Positions 7,830-17,488 are shown, numbered from the stretch's first letter. The stretch is DNA of 39,061 nt from Bradyrhizobium canariense (GCF_019402665.1 NZ_VSST01000090.1:1-39061); one strand, 5' to 3'. Program-made: numbers and translations. Notes: generated by a model from the letters alone, not told the origin.

Positions 7830-8666
7830 ATGACGCCGCAGGAACGCCAGCTCGTCGACGAGCTTTTCGATCGGCTTTCGAAACTGGAAAATGCACCGCG
7901 CGATCCCGACGCGATCGCCGCAATCTCCGACGGCCTGCGCAAGGCCCCCGGCGCTGTCTATGCGCTGGTTCAGACCACGCTGTTGCAGGACGAGGCGCTG
8001 AAGCGCGCCCACAACCGCATCCAGGAGTTGGAGGCGGGGCAGGCGCCCGAGCAGGCGCAGTCCGGCGGTTTCCTGGACACCATGCGCGACACGCTGTTCG
8101 GCGGGGGTCCATCGCGCGGCTCGGTTCCGAACGTACCGCCGCGTGACTCGCGGCCGGTCTGGAACAGCGGCCAGGCGATGCAGCAGCCTCAGCCCGGTTA
8201 CGGCCAGCCGCCTTATGGGCAGGCATACGGTCAGGGTCCAAATCAGGGTCCAGGCCAGGGCTATGGCGCGCCGCCGGTCGGCGGTGGCGGCTCGTTCCTC
8301 GGCACGGCGGCGGCAGCCGCGGCCGGCGTCGTCGGCGGCTCGCTGCTGCTGTCCAGCATCCGCGGCATGATGGGCGGACCGCACCAGCAGGCTTTTGGCG
8401 ACACCAATGCCCTGGGCGACCGCAGCGCTGGTGGAGGCCCCTGGAGCGGCGGCGACCAGTCCGGCGGATCGCTCGCGCGCGATGCCGGCCTCGACGACAT
8501 CGGCTCGAACCGCGACCGCGGCGATGCGTCCCGCCAGGGCTTCGCCGACCACGCATCGAACGACGACCAGAATTACAACGATCAGAACGACAATGACGAC
8601 AATGTCGACCTCGCCGACGACGGCGATTTCGGCGGCGGAGACGATGGCGGCAGCGATTACGCCTGA
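7830..8666 (+). CDS. DUF2076 domain protein
   Basis: This 278-residue protein matches the DUF2076 pattern. An N-terminal helical region (residues 1-75, beginning MTPQERQLVDELFDRL) is followed by a long Gln/Gly/Pro-rich linker (about 75-150). A short glycine-alanine hydrophobic stretch follows near residues 155-175. The acidic, Asp/Asn/Gly-rich tail (about 225-278) is probably disordered. The ATG has a good GGGAGA site nine bases upstream. The family is often described as periplasmic or ligand-binding, but this copy has no clear signal peptide. Function is unknown. A strong terminator follows. Confidence 0.82.
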   Translation: MTPQERQLVDELFDRLSKLENAPRDPDAIAAISDGLRKAPGAVYALVQTTLLQDEALKRAHNRIQELEAGQAPEQAQSGGFLDTMRDTLFGGGPSRGSVPNVPPRDSRPVWNSGQAMQQPQPGYGQPPYGQAYGQGPNQGPGQGYGAPPVGGGGSFLGTAAAAAAGVVGGSLLLSSIRGMMGGPHQQAFGDTNALGDRSAGGGPWSGGDQSGGSLARDAGLDDIGSNRDRGDASRQGFADHASNDDQNYNDQNDNDDNVDLADDGDFGGGDDGGSDYA

Positions 8667-8693
8667 CGCTTCTTACCCGGTGCTCCAAACGAG

Positions 8694-8721
8694 AACGGCC
8701 GCCGATGAGGCGGCCGTTTTT
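8694..8721 (+). terminator. Rho-independent terminator after DUF2076 gene
   Basis: A 10-bp stem (AACGGCCGCC at 8694-8703 with GGCGGCCGTT at 8709-8718) closes a five-base loop and runs into a short T tract. It sits 28 bases past the stop codon at 8666. Its position 20 bases short of the convergent gene's stop means it may also serve that gene from the other strand. Confidence 0.82.
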
Positions 8722-8740
8722 GGTTCCGAGCACTATGCGC

Positions 8741-9541
8741 CTACATCACGACGACCTTGGTGCCGACGTTGACGCGGCCATAGAGATCGATGACGTCTTC
8801 GTTGCGCATGCGGATGCAGCCCGAGGAGACGTTGGTGCCGATGGTCCAGGGCTCGTTCGAACCGTGGATACGATAAAGGGTCGAGCCGAGATACATCGCG
8901 CGCGCACCGAGCGGATTTTCCGGGCCGCCTTCCATATGCCTCGGCAGGTCGGGACGGCGCGCGATCATTTCCGCCGGCGGCGTCCAGGCAGGCCATTCGC
9001 GCTTGGCCGTGATCGACTTCACGCCGGACCAGGTGAAGCCGGGACGCCCGACGCCGATGCCGTAGCGCATCGCACGACCGCTGCCCTCGACCAGATAGAG
9101 GAACTTGTTCGGCGTATCGACCACGATCGTGCCGGCGCTTTCGTTGCCGCTATAGTCAACGAGTTGTTTCTCGAATCTCGGATCGAACTGACGCTGCCGC
9201 GGATCGACCGCCTCCTGCTGGAGACCTGCGCCCTGTGTCTGCGGCTCGCCCATCGGCGGCAGGCGCCGCTGGTCATAATAACCAGGCTGCTGTTGGTACA
9301 CCGGCTGCTGCGGAGCGTAGGCCGGACCGCGGCCGGGCCCGTCGCCGAAGATGAACTCGATGAAGCCGCCGCCCATGTTCGAATTGGAGGCGACACGCAC
9401 CGGCGCAGGCGGCACCTGCGGCTGGTAGAGCACCGCGGGCGGATCGTTCGGCACGCTATTGTCGAAGGCGCTGGCGCTGTTGACGCCGGCAATGAAGGTG
9501 CAAGCGCTGCCAAGCAGCGCGACAGACATTTTCTTGAACAT
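8741..9541 (-). CDS. L,D-transpeptidase (YkuD domain)
   Basis: This secreted enzyme makes 3-3 peptidoglycan cross-links or attaches proteins to peptidoglycan. The 266-residue protein has a signal peptide (about residues 1-25, ending ASA). A Pro/Gln/Tyr-rich linker runs to about residue 105, followed by a YkuD domain. The catalytic signature is intact: HG at 226-227 and SSGCIR at 239-244, with Cys242 the nucleophile. The ATG at 9541 is chosen because the signal peptide starts there; the longer frame adds an unlikely N-terminus. Bradyrhizobium-type genomes usually carry many paralogues, so no specific name is given. Confidence 0.92.
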   Translation of the reverse strand: MFKKMSVALLGSACTFIAGVNSASAFDNSVPNDPPAVLYQPQVPPAPVRVASNSNMGGGFIEFIFGDGPGRGPAYAPQQPVYQQQPGYYDQRRLPPMGEPQTQGAGLQQEAVDPRQRQFDPRFEKQLVDYSGNESAGTIVVDTPNKFLYLVEGSGRAMRYGIGVGRPGFTWSGVKSITAKREWPAWTPPAEMIARRPDLPRHMEGGPENPLGARAMYLGSTLYRIHGSNEPWTIGTNVSSGCIRMRNEDVIDLYGRVNVGTKVVVM

Positions 9542-9855
9542 CGACGTACTCTGTACTGTTTCGTCTAGATCACATGCGTCGTGGCGAGGTGATGGCTGAT
9601 CCGCACCCGCGACGTGGTCAATAAAGAGCAAAAGCCGTTTTGTTTGGTAAACGGAAACGCCATTTCGATTCACCACGTCGTCGGCAGCGGTGCAATTTGG
9701 CGATCAGCGTTTATTTTCGATGAACGCCGCGCACGCATGGTTAATCGCCCGTTTGCAAGCCGTCGCGCACAACCGCACGACAGTTCCGGCTGTGAACTTC
9801 GTGTTAAATCGCTTCTGCCTACAAAGACGCGTGAGTGAGGTGGGGGGAGTTCTTG
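9542..9855. other. Divergent intergenic region, L,D-transpeptidase / CheZ
   Basis: This 314-base spacer is more AT-rich than its surroundings and must hold both divergent promoters. Several GTTAA-containing words occur (for example near 9738 and 9804), but none forms the TTAA-N7-TTAA CtrA site. A GGGGGGAG ribosome-binding site ends the region ahead of cheZ. I cannot place the promoters with confidence and see no RNA gene. Confidence 0.45.
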
Positions 9856-10635
9856 ATGGCTATTCACCGCAAACGTTTTCGTGTCGAAGAGGCTATTGTC
9901 GGCGAGATGCCAAGCCCCGAAATGATTGAGGAGGCTGCGCCGATGCATAGCGAGATCATGGCCGAGTTGCGTGCGATCCGTGCACAGATGGCGAAGGGCA
10001 CCGTGCCCTTGTCCGGCAGCGCCGCCATGGCGGCGATCGACGCCTCCACCGCCCATGAGCTCTCCGAAGCCCGTACCATGCTCGATACTTACCGGGCGCA
10101 GATCGAGCAGTGCGAGAAGCTGAAGGTCGAGCTAGACCTCATCCACGACGCCATCGACCGCACCAAGCGCGAGATCGCGACACTGCATGGCAAGAGCTTC
10201 GACGGCGGCGAAATGGCCAAGGTCAATGGCGAGCTCGGCGCGGTCGTCGGCGGCACCGAACAGGCGACCCAGCAGATCCTCGAAGCCGCCGAGTCGATCG
10301 ACCAGGCGGCCAGCGCGATGGCCAAGGTGCAATCGGCCGATCAGCAGAAGCGGCTCGCCGACGATATCCAGGAACGCGTCATCTCGATCTTCGAAGCCTG
10401 CAACTTCCAGGACCTGACCGGCCAGCGCATCAGCAAGGTCATGAGCACGATGAAGTTCATCGAGCAGCACATCAATTCCATGATGGAAATCTGGGGCGGT
10501 GTCGACGCGATCAAGTCCCACGTCGTGCCGCAGGTCGACACCCGCAGCGACGACGACAAGCTTCTCAACGGCCCGAAGCTCGCCGGCGACGTCGGCCACG
10601 CCTCGCAGGACGACATCGACGCGCTGTTCGACTGA
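9856..10635 (+). CDS. cheZ: CheZ-family CheY-P phosphatase, orphan
   Basis: This 259-residue helical protein carries the CheZ active-site motif FQDLTGQR at 184-191. D186 and Q190 correspond to the Asp and Gln that E. coli CheZ uses to dephosphorylate CheY. A long coiled region (about 65-215) would form the four-helix dimer. The C-terminal tail ends SQDDIDALFD, the kind of peptide CheZ and FliM use to dock CheY. The ATG at 9856 is preferred over a GTG at 9835 because GGGGGGAG precedes it at proper spacing. No other chemotaxis or flagellar gene is in the window, so its partner response regulator is encoded elsewhere. Confidence 0.87.
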   Translation: MAIHRKRFRVEEAIVGEMPSPEMIEEAAPMHSEIMAELRAIRAQMAKGTVPLSGSAAMAAIDASTAHELSEARTMLDTYRAQIEQCEKLKVELDLIHDAIDRTKREIATLHGKSFDGGEMAKVNGELGAVVGGTEQATQQILEAAESIDQAASAMAKVQSADQQKRLADDIQERVISIFEACNFQDLTGQRISKVMSTMKFIEQHINSMMEIWGGVDAIKSHVVPQVDTRSDDDKLLNGPKLAGDVGHASQDDIDALFD

Positions 10636-10662
10636 GCGGACGCGACGCTACGGAAAACAAAA

Positions 10663-10690
10663 CGCCGGCGAGAGCCGGCGTTTTTTTGTT
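10663..10690 (+). terminator. Rho-independent terminator after cheZ
   Basis: A perfect 7-bp GC stem (CGCCGGC at 10663-10669 with GCCGGCG at 10674-10680) has a GAGA tetraloop. It is followed directly by seven T residues and TGTTTT-like sequence, 27 bases past the cheZ stop. Confidence 0.92.
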
Positions 10691-10695
10691 TTGGA

Positions 10696-10781
10696 CGTCA
10701 TTGCGAGCGAAGCGAAGCAATCCAGATTGTGTCCGCGGAGGCAGCCTGGATTGCTTCGTCGCTTCGCTTCTCGCAATGACG
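10696..10781. repeat. Dispersed palindromic intergenic element, type A
   Basis: This is a long imperfect inverted repeat. The left arm begins CGTCATTGCGAGCGAAGC and the right arm ends with its near complement, separated by about 25 bases. Elements starting CATTGCGAGCGAAGCGAAGC are, to my recollection, repeated many times between genes of Bradyrhizobium and relatives. It lies between the cheZ terminator and the convergent lipoprotein gene and codes for nothing visible. Confidence 0.8.
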
Positions 10782-10803
10782 AGTGGCTAGGCCGGCGCCG
10801 CGA

Positions 10804-11325
10804 TCACGCCCTCGGCGCGCAGCGGACGTAGACCATGTTGCCGTAGCGGGTGGCGGCGTCCTTGTCGATGAAGCGGGTGATGAGGACGCGACCGTCGAAG
10901 GAGACGATCTCGCGGTCCTGCTCGCCGGGCGTCGGACCCGCCGGCCCGATATAATTCTTGCCGCTGGGCGACCCCTTCAGCCGCAGCTCCTGCGGTGTTG
11001 CCTGGTCCGCCAGATGCATGATCACGCCGCCGGAGGAGCCGGCGGTGATCACGTAAGGATTTTTGCATTGGGCCCGGGCGGCAGCCTCGGTGCGGGCGCG
11101 GTCGGCCGGGTTCTGGAACGAGGCGAGGCCCCAGCGCCCAACGATCTCGTCGGCGCGGATCGACGCGGGCATTTCCGGACCGGTGCCGGGCTCGGCCTCG
11201 GGGGGCGGTGAGGACGAAGAAAAGGACGGCAGGCTCATGCCGCCGCCGCAGGCGCCAAGCAGCAGCGCCAGGCAAGAAGCCGCCGCCAGATTGGCGACCG
11301 TGCGCGCGTGAGCTGAACTGATCAT
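10804..11325 (-). CDS. Putative outer-membrane lipoprotein
   Basis: This 173-residue protein has a hydrophobic leader and a lipobox (LLGAC, Cys26), so it should be lipidated and exported. A short Ser/Pro-rich linker follows. The rest (about 55-173) contains DEIVGRWGLASF, two further cysteines and a basic C-terminus ending RCAPRA, and looks like a small beta-rich domain. I recall a widespread Rhizobiales hypothetical protein of this sort but no function. The ATG at 11325 fits the leader; a start at 11394 would bury it. Confidence 0.75.
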   Translation of the reverse strand: MISSAHARTVANLAAASCLALLLGACGGGMSLPSFSSSSPPPEAEPGTGPEMPASIRADEIVGRWGLASFQNPADRARTEAAARAQCKNPYVITAGSSGGVIMHLADQATPQELRLKGSPSGKNYIGPAGPTPGEQDREIVSFDGRVLITRFIDKDAATRYGNMVYVRCAPRA

Positions 11326-11481
11326 GGCATTCCCCCGGACAAAACCATGGCCGCACCCCTTCCGCAGCCAAGCGCAAAACCGCTGCCGGAGCAATGACGT
11401 CCTTTAATACGCCGGCGCCCCGAACAAGTTTCCAATGTCACCATCCTATATCCGTCTCACCAATCGCTTAACCACCTTTGC

Positions 11482-11508
11482 TTGACAGGATCGCGGCCAA
11501 GCCATATT
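11482..11508 (+). promoter_or_regulatory. Probable housekeeping promoter of groESL
   Basis: A perfect TTGACA -35 hexamer (11482-11487) is followed at 15 bases by CATATT (11503-11508), a partial match to TATAAT. The spacer is short, so a neighbouring overlapping -10 register is possible. Transcription would start near 11515, just ahead of CIRCE, the expected arrangement for HrcA repression. Confidence 0.55.
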
Positions 11509-11521
11509 CCCGGACGCACCA

Positions 11522-11548
11522 TTAGCACTCTGAAAGATGGATTGCTAA
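11522..11548 (+). promoter_or_regulatory. CIRCE operator (HrcA site) of groESL
   Basis: The left arm TTAGCACTC (11522-11530) is a perfect CIRCE half-site. After exactly nine bases the right arm GATTGCTAA (11540-11548) matches GAGTGCTAA at eight of nine positions. It lies in the predicted 5' leader, 90 bases before groES. HrcA binds CIRCE and represses chaperonin genes until heat or other stress. In B. japonicum only some of the several groESL operons carry CIRCE, so this corresponds to that class. Confidence 0.93.
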
Positions 11549-11638
11549 CGCGCGCCGATCGATCCTCGGGAAGGGTGGACGGAAGCGCCGCCCGCCCACT
11601 TTCACTCCTTCCGAAGCGAGCCTCCAAAGGGAAACGTC

Positions 11639-11935
11639 ATGACTAAATCCAAATTTCGTCCGCTGCATGACCGTGTCGTGGTCAAACGTATCGACGCCGA
11701 GTCAAAGACCAAGGGCGGCATCATCATTCCGGACACGGCCAAGGAAAAGCCGTCCCAGGGCGAAGTCGTCGCCGTCGGCCCCGGTGGCCGCGACGAGGCC
11801 GGCAAGCTGATCCCGATCGACCTCAAGGTCGGCGACCGTGTGCTGTTTGGCAAGTGGTCGGGCACCGAGGTCAAGATCGACAACGATGAGCTCCTGATCA
11901 TGAAGGAGTCGGACATCATGGGTGTGATGGCCTAA
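11639..11935 (+). CDS. groES: Co-chaperonin GroES
   Basis: GroES is the 10-kDa heptameric lid of the GroEL chamber. The 98-residue protein is full length. Its family hallmarks are the PLHDRVVVKR start, the mobile loop (about 17-33, containing KTKGGIIIPDTAKEKP) and the GDRVLFGKWSGTEVKIDN segment. The start follows an AAAGGGAAACGTC site. It is the first gene of the CIRCE-controlled operon. Only the copy number in the genome, not the identity, is uncertain. Confidence 0.98.
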   Translation: MTKSKFRPLHDRVVVKRIDAESKTKGGIIIPDTAKEKPSQGEVVAVGPGGRDEAGKLIPIDLKVGDRVLFGKWSGTEVKIDNDELLIMKESDIMGVMA

Positions 11936-11960
11936 GGCCAGACGCCTGAACGGCCGCTGA

Positions 11961-11994
11961 ATGCATGCCCGGGTCACTCGATCCGGGCATGCAT
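11961..11994 (+). other. Strong hairpin between groES and groEL
   Basis: A perfect 12-bp stem (ATGCATGCCCGG at 11961-11972 with its complement at 11983-11994) closes a 10-base loop, 25 bases after the groES stop and 87 before groEL. There is no T tract, so it is not a standard terminator. In Agrobacterium the groESL messenger is cleaved at an intercistronic hairpin, giving different stabilities for the two halves; a similar role is inferred here. Confidence 0.75.
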
Positions 11995-12081
11995 CATTCC
12001 GCCGGGTTCGATCGCAGATCCCGGAATGAGGCGACCCAATAAACAAGACACATCACGAAAATAGAAGAGGAATTGCAGACC

Positions 12082-13713
<1,632 letters not shown>

Positions 13714-13740
13714 GGCCCGCCCGTTCCATTGCAGTGTTGC

Positions 13741-13771
13741 GAAGGCCGCCTCCGGGCGGCCTTCTTTTTTT
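13741..13771 (+). terminator. Rho-independent terminator of groESL
   Basis: A perfect 10-bp stem (GAAGGCCGCC at 13741-13750 with GGCGGCCTTC at 13755-13764) and a TCCG tetraloop are followed by seven T residues, 28 bases past the groEL stop. Confidence 0.95.
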
Positions 13772-13846
13772 GGCAATCGTGCCCCGTGCTTTCCAATTCA
13801 ACCGGCGGCCAAAACCCACTACGGTGACGCCCGATTCGAATTGTTT

Positions 13847-13895
13847 GGGCATGATCTGATCGGAAAACCGCTTCACATTTTTCCGGATCATGCCC
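13847..13895. repeat. Dispersed palindromic intergenic element, type B
   Basis: Nested inverted repeats: GGGCATGATC (13847-13856) pairs with GATCATGCCC (13886-13895), and CGGAAAA (13861-13867) pairs with TTTTCCG (13879-13885). I recall this 49-bp element as very common in Bradyrhizobium intergenic DNA. It sits 23 bases ahead of the gene at 13918, so it may lie in that gene's leader. Confidence 0.8.
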
Positions 13896-13917
13896 CATTG
13901 CCTCAGGGATTTCCTCG

Positions 13918-15129
13918 ATGCGCGCGCTTGTGTTTTGCTCCACGGCCGTTCTGGCGGCTCTGCTTGCAGTTTCGCCTGAGGTCGCATCAGCCCAGATGAA
14001 GCTGTCGCCGAAGGCCACGGCGCCCGGCGGCGTCGAGACGCGCTATTTCACCTCGATCGACGGGCTGATGGACGGCAATGCCGACGTGATCCTGAAGGAG
14101 ACACGCCAGGGCAAGACCGTCACCGCAGCCGTGCTCGACGTCTGTTATCCCGTCGCGAAGAATTCCGACCGCAAGGACCGCTTCGTCGTCAATCTCCAGG
14201 TCGCCGGCCAGAACCTGACGGGTACGACGCAGAGCCTCGGCGCGAAGGCGCCGGTCACCGTCAAACTGCTGCGCAAACAGGCCGGAGACACGTTCGAATT
14301 CCGCGGCCAGATCAGCATCGGCCAGGCCGTGACCGAGGTCACCTCACCCGACAATTCCGATCTCAGCGAGAAGGAATTCCTCGACAACCAGACCTCCGAC
14401 GACGGCATCACGCCGCAGCCGAAGGATTTCACCGACGTCTCGCCGGAAGCGATCGCGGTCAAGGTCAAGCTGGATGCCGCGACCGAGTTCCTGAAGAGCC
14501 TGAAGGGCCAGGACGTCGAGGTGACGCTGGCGAGCCTCACCGTCGGCTGCGACGCGCTGCGCGCGGGCGAGCAGACCATCAACATGTCGGTCGATCCGGA
14601 GCGCGCCAGCGCGCTGCTGGCAAAATTCAAGGCGACGCCCGGCGTCACCGCCGCGGGCTGGACCGCGGGCATGACCGAGATGGACCGCACCATCCGCATT
14701 GCCGCCGCCGATTGGCGCGAGGGCGACAAGATCAACCGCGACAAGCTCGCGGCCGCGGTGGCCGGCGTGCTGAGCAGGACGCTGGCGGCAAAGCCGGTCT
14801 CACAAGGCTTCAACCCGGCGACCGGCAAGCTCAAGCTGGTGTTCAAGCGGCCGAACCAGGATTTTCCCGCGCTCGAGCTCACCGACACGATCGAGGTCGC
14901 GGGCCTCGTCTCGCCCGACAAGCCCGGCACGACCGACAAGCTCATGCTCTGGGTCGGGAGTCCCGCGATCACGACCACTGACGAGAGCAGCGGCGCCAAG
15001 CTCAATCTCTCGGACGAAGCGACCGCCGACGAGGAAGGCGATCAGCCCGACGACAACGGTTCGGTCGAGGCGCTCGCCAAGGAGCTGAAAGGCCAGCGCT
15101 GGGACGCCGACAAGTCGGTGTGGAAGTAG
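13918..15129 (+). CDS. Exported protein of unknown function
   Basis: This 403-residue protein has a signal peptide (residues 1-25, cleavage after ASA before QMK). The mature part alternates predicted beta strands and charged helices. Only two cysteines are obvious (in DVCYPVAK and VGCDALR), which could form one disulfide in the periplasm. The C-terminus is acidic (ATADEEGDQPDDNGS) before a Lys/Trp ending. I recognise no family. It lies downstream of the groESL terminator and a dispersed palindrome, so it is probably transcribed alone. Confidence 0.75.
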   Translation: MRALVFCSTAVLAALLAVSPEVASAQMKLSPKATAPGGVETRYFTSIDGLMDGNADVILKETRQGKTVTAAVLDVCYPVAKNSDRKDRFVVNLQVAGQNLTGTTQSLGAKAPVTVKLLRKQAGDTFEFRGQISIGQAVTEVTSPDNSDLSEKEFLDNQTSDDGITPQPKDFTDVSPEAIAVKVKLDAATEFLKSLKGQDVEVTLASLTVGCDALRAGEQTINMSVDPERASALLAKFKATPGVTAAGWTAGMTEMDRTIRIAAADWREGDKINRDKLAAAVAGVLSRTLAAKPVSQGFNPATGKLKLVFKRPNQDFPALELTDTIEVAGLVSPDKPGTTDKLMLWVGSPAITTTDESSGAKLNLSDEATADEEGDQPDDNGSVEALAKELKGQRWDADKSVWK

Positions 15130-15143
15130 CCCGCTGAACTATC

Positions 15144-15282
15144 GTGCCCCGGACGCAGTGCAGCACGTCAGTGATGCGCTGATGAGCCGGGGCCCAGAAG
15201 CCGCGCACGAGATCGACGATAGATAACTGGGTCCCGGCTCTGCGCAGCAACGTTGCACGCTGCAGCGCGTCCGGGACGCGAG
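15144..15282. repeat. Dispersed palindromic intergenic element, type C
   Basis: The left arm (around CCCCGGACGCAGTGCAGCAC at 15147-15166) and the right arm (around TGCAGCGCGTCCGGGACG at 15262-15279) are imperfect inverted complements. The interior contains ACTGGGTCCCGGCTCTGCGC, a wording I associate with abundant Bradyrhizobium intergenic repeats. It fills the space between two convergent genes. Confidence 0.75.
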
Positions 15283-15286
15283 AGAT

Positions 15287-15685
15287 CTAATTCCCGTTGA
15301 CGCGGAAGCGCAGCGGCTTGGGGCCGACGAGCGTGAGCACGTCGCCCTGGCGCTTCCAAGTCTCGACGCTGCCCAGCGCTGCAACGAGATCGTCGTCGGC
15401 CTGGGCCCGCGCCGGCGGGCAGGAGCGGTCCTGGATCTGGCCGGGCACGAAGATCACGGTGTTGCCGGCGACCGAGAACTGGCCCTTGCCACCCTTGCAC
15501 CAGAGCTCCAGCACGACCTCGCCATTGTCGCCGATCTCGATGTTTGGAATCCGCTTCGAGCCCGGCTGCGGCAGCGCCTCCAGCGTCATCTCGGTGCCGA
15601 ACGGAAAACCGTCCTCCGCACGCGCGAGCGTGGACATCGCCAGCATTGCAACCGCCGCGCACACCGTCTGCCTGAACGAAACCAT
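15287..15685 (-). CDS. Secreted META/HslJ-like protein
   Basis: This 132-residue protein has a signal peptide (about 1-23, ending ARA). The mature domain includes GQFSVAGNTVIFVPG, a cysteine in DRSCPPA, and then TWKRQGDVLTLVGPKPLRF. That order of strands resembles the META domain found in HslJ and other envelope proteins, though the match is by pattern only. A second cysteine (LWCKGG) could pair with the first. The start at 15685 is chosen for the signal peptide. A secreted stress or envelope role is plausible but unproven. Confidence 0.7.
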   Translation of the reverse strand: MVSFRQTVCAAVAMLAMSTLARAEDGFPFGTEMTLEALPQPGSKRIPNIEIGDNGEVVLELWCKGGKGQFSVAGNTVIFVPGQIQDRSCPPARAQADDDLVAALGSVETWKRQGDVLTLVGPKPLRFRVNGN

Positions 15686-15764
15686 GAGACCTCTCGACCG
15701 ACCTGATTTGCGGCACCTTCTATAAGACGGCGGCGCCGTTGAGAAGGTTCGCCCATGCACGACG

Positions 15765-15799
15765 CAAAAATCCCCGCGAGGACCAACCTCGCGGGGATT
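15765..15799 (-). terminator. Terminator of the lactate permease gene
   Basis: A perfect 13-bp stem (15769-15781 with 15787-15799, core CCCCGCGAGG) closes a five-base loop. Read on the minus strand it runs into TTTTT. It lies 25 bases past the permease stop. The opposite strand has fewer T residues, so it is mainly a minus-strand terminator. Confidence 0.9.
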
Positions 15800-15823
15800 T
15801 GCGTCGAAGGCGGGCGTGGCCTG

Positions 15824-17488
15824 CTACTTCAGCACCATCGCCGTGAACGGCCAGACATAGGCCTGCAACGTCACGAACACGCCGACCAACGAGGCCAGCA
15901 CGATCGAGTGCCAGAACACGAAGCGCAGGATCGTGCCCTCATGGCCGTACCAGTTGGTCGCGGTCGAGGCGACCACGATCGACTGCGCGTCGATCATCTT
16001 GCCCATTACGCCGCCGGACGAGTTCGCCGCAGCCATCAGGATCGGCGACAGGCCGAGTTGCTCCGAGGTGATCTTCTGCAGGTTGCCGAACAGCACGTTG
16101 GAGGCAGTGTCCGATCCCGTCAGGGCCACGCCCAACCAGCCGAGCAGCGTGCCGAAGAAGGGATAGAGCACGCCGGTTGCGGCGAAGGCGAGGCCGAGCG
16201 TCGCGTCGACGCCGGAGAGCCGCGTCAGCGTACCGATCGCGAGCATCGCCGAGATCGTGATCAGCGAGATCGCGCACAGCCGGATGGTACGCCCGTATTC
16301 CGTCAAGAGCCGGCCAGGACCGACGCCCATCAGGAAGCCTGAGATGATCGCCGCAATCAGCATGCCCGTGCCGGTGAAAGAGAGATAGGTGAAGCCGAAC
16401 ACCGCGCTCTCTTTCGTCGGCCCTGGCGCGACCGGCGGCATCTTGTTGATCATCTGATGCAGCTCGGGAACGGGATAGTTCCAGGTGAAGATCGAATTCG
16501 CCCAGGTCTTGAATCCACCATTGCCCCAGATCAGCATCACGATACAGACGATGATCCACGGCAGCAGCGCGCTGAACAGCTCGCTCTGCGTCAGCGGCGT
16601 CTTGTCCATCGGTTTTGCCGCAGCCATGGTGGCGGCCGATTCATCGCGGCCGCGCAGCGCGGGGGACAGCCAGAGCTGCCTCGGCTGCCAGACCTTCAGG
16701 AACAGGATCAGCGCGCCCATCGAGATCAGCGATGCGCCGATGTCGACGATCCAGGGATTGATGAAGTTCGAGATTAAGAATTGCGGGACCGCGAACGACA
16801 CGCCGGTGACCAGGATCGCCGGCCAGACATCCTTCATGCCCTTCCAGCCCGCGAACGCCCACACCACCCAGAACGGCACGATCAGCGAGAAGAACGGCAA
16901 TTGCCGGCCGACCATCGCGCCGAGGATATAGGGATCAAGCCCGGTGACCGAGGCCAAACCCTGGATCGGTGTGCCCAGCGCGCCATAGGCGACCGGCGCG
17001 GTGTTGGCGATCAGCGACAGGCCGCTTGCTGCAAGCGGCGAGAAGCCGAGGCCGATCAGGACGGCGCCCGTGATCGCGACCGGCGTGCCGAAGCCCGAGG
17101 CACCCTCGAAGAACGCGCCGAACGAAAACGCGATCAGCAGCAATTGCAGCCGCCGGTCCTCGGTGACGCCGCCGACCGCGCGCTTGAGCAATTCGAAGCG
17201 TCCGGTGCTCACCGTCACCTGGTAGAGGAAGATGACGTTGAGAACGATCCAGCCGATCGGGAAAAAGCCTGTCACGATGCCCAGCACCGAGGCGCGGATC
17301 GACATGTTCGCCGGCATGGTGAAGACGAAGATCGTGATCAAATTGGCCACGATCACGGCGACGACCGCCGCGATATGAGCCTGGACGCGGCCGCTCGCGA
17401 TCAGGACCAGCAATGTGACGACAGGGACTGCCGCCGCGATCGTCGACAGCACGGGGCTGTGCAACGGGTCATAAACTTGATTCCACAT
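15824..17488 (-). CDS. L-lactate permease family transporter (LctP)
   Basis: This 554-residue inner-membrane carrier with about 12-14 hydrophobic helices belongs to the LctP/GlcA family of proton-coupled lactate and glycolate permeases. Family features include FGAFFEGASGFGTPVAI and LTGSDTASNVLFGNLQ in conserved loops, and AANSSGGVMGKMIDAQSIVVA near the end. The ATG at 17488 has an excellent GGGGGAGGAAG site. Glycolate oxidase genes lie 4 kb away in a separate unit, so glycolate is a possible substrate alongside lactate. The two substrates cannot be separated from sequence alone, so I leave the symbol blank. Confidence 0.92.
   Translation of the reverse strand: MWNQVYDPLHSPVLSTIAAAVPVVTLLVLIASGRVQAHIAAVVAVIVANLITIFVFTMPANMSIRASVLGIVTGFFPIGWIVLNVIFLYQVTVSTGRFELLKRAVGGVTEDRRLQLLLIAFSFGAFFEGASGFGTPVAITGAVLIGLGFSPLAASGLSLIANTAPVAYGALGTPIQGLASVTGLDPYILGAMVGRQLPFFSLIVPFWVVWAFAGWKGMKDVWPAILVTGVSFAVPQFLISNFINPWIVDIGASLISMGALILFLKVWQPRQLWLSPALRGRDESAATMAAAKPMDKTPLTQSELFSALLPWIIVCIVMLIWGNGGFKTWANSIFTWNYPVPELHQMINKMPPVAPGPTKESAVFGFTYLSFTGTGMLIAAIISGFLMGVGPGRLLTEYGRTIRLCAISLITISAMLAIGTLTRLSGVDATLGLAFAATGVLYPFFGTLLGWLGVALTGSDTASNVLFGNLQKITSEQLGLSPILMAAANSSGGVMGKMIDAQSIVVASTATNWYGHEGTILRFVFWHSIVLASLVGVFVTLQAYVWPFTAMVLK

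Larger units (their letters stand above)
11326..11638. other. Intergenic region carrying the groESL control sites
   Basis: These 313 bases separate the divergent lipoprotein gene from groES. The right half contains the groESL promoter and CIRCE operator, listed separately, and a leader of roughly 120 bases. The left half should contain the lipoprotein promoter; I cannot assign it. Confidence 0.6.

Noticed and set aside
11961..11994. Hairpin after groES considered as a terminator
   Set aside because: No T tract, and groEL must be transcribed through it because no independent promoter is evident.
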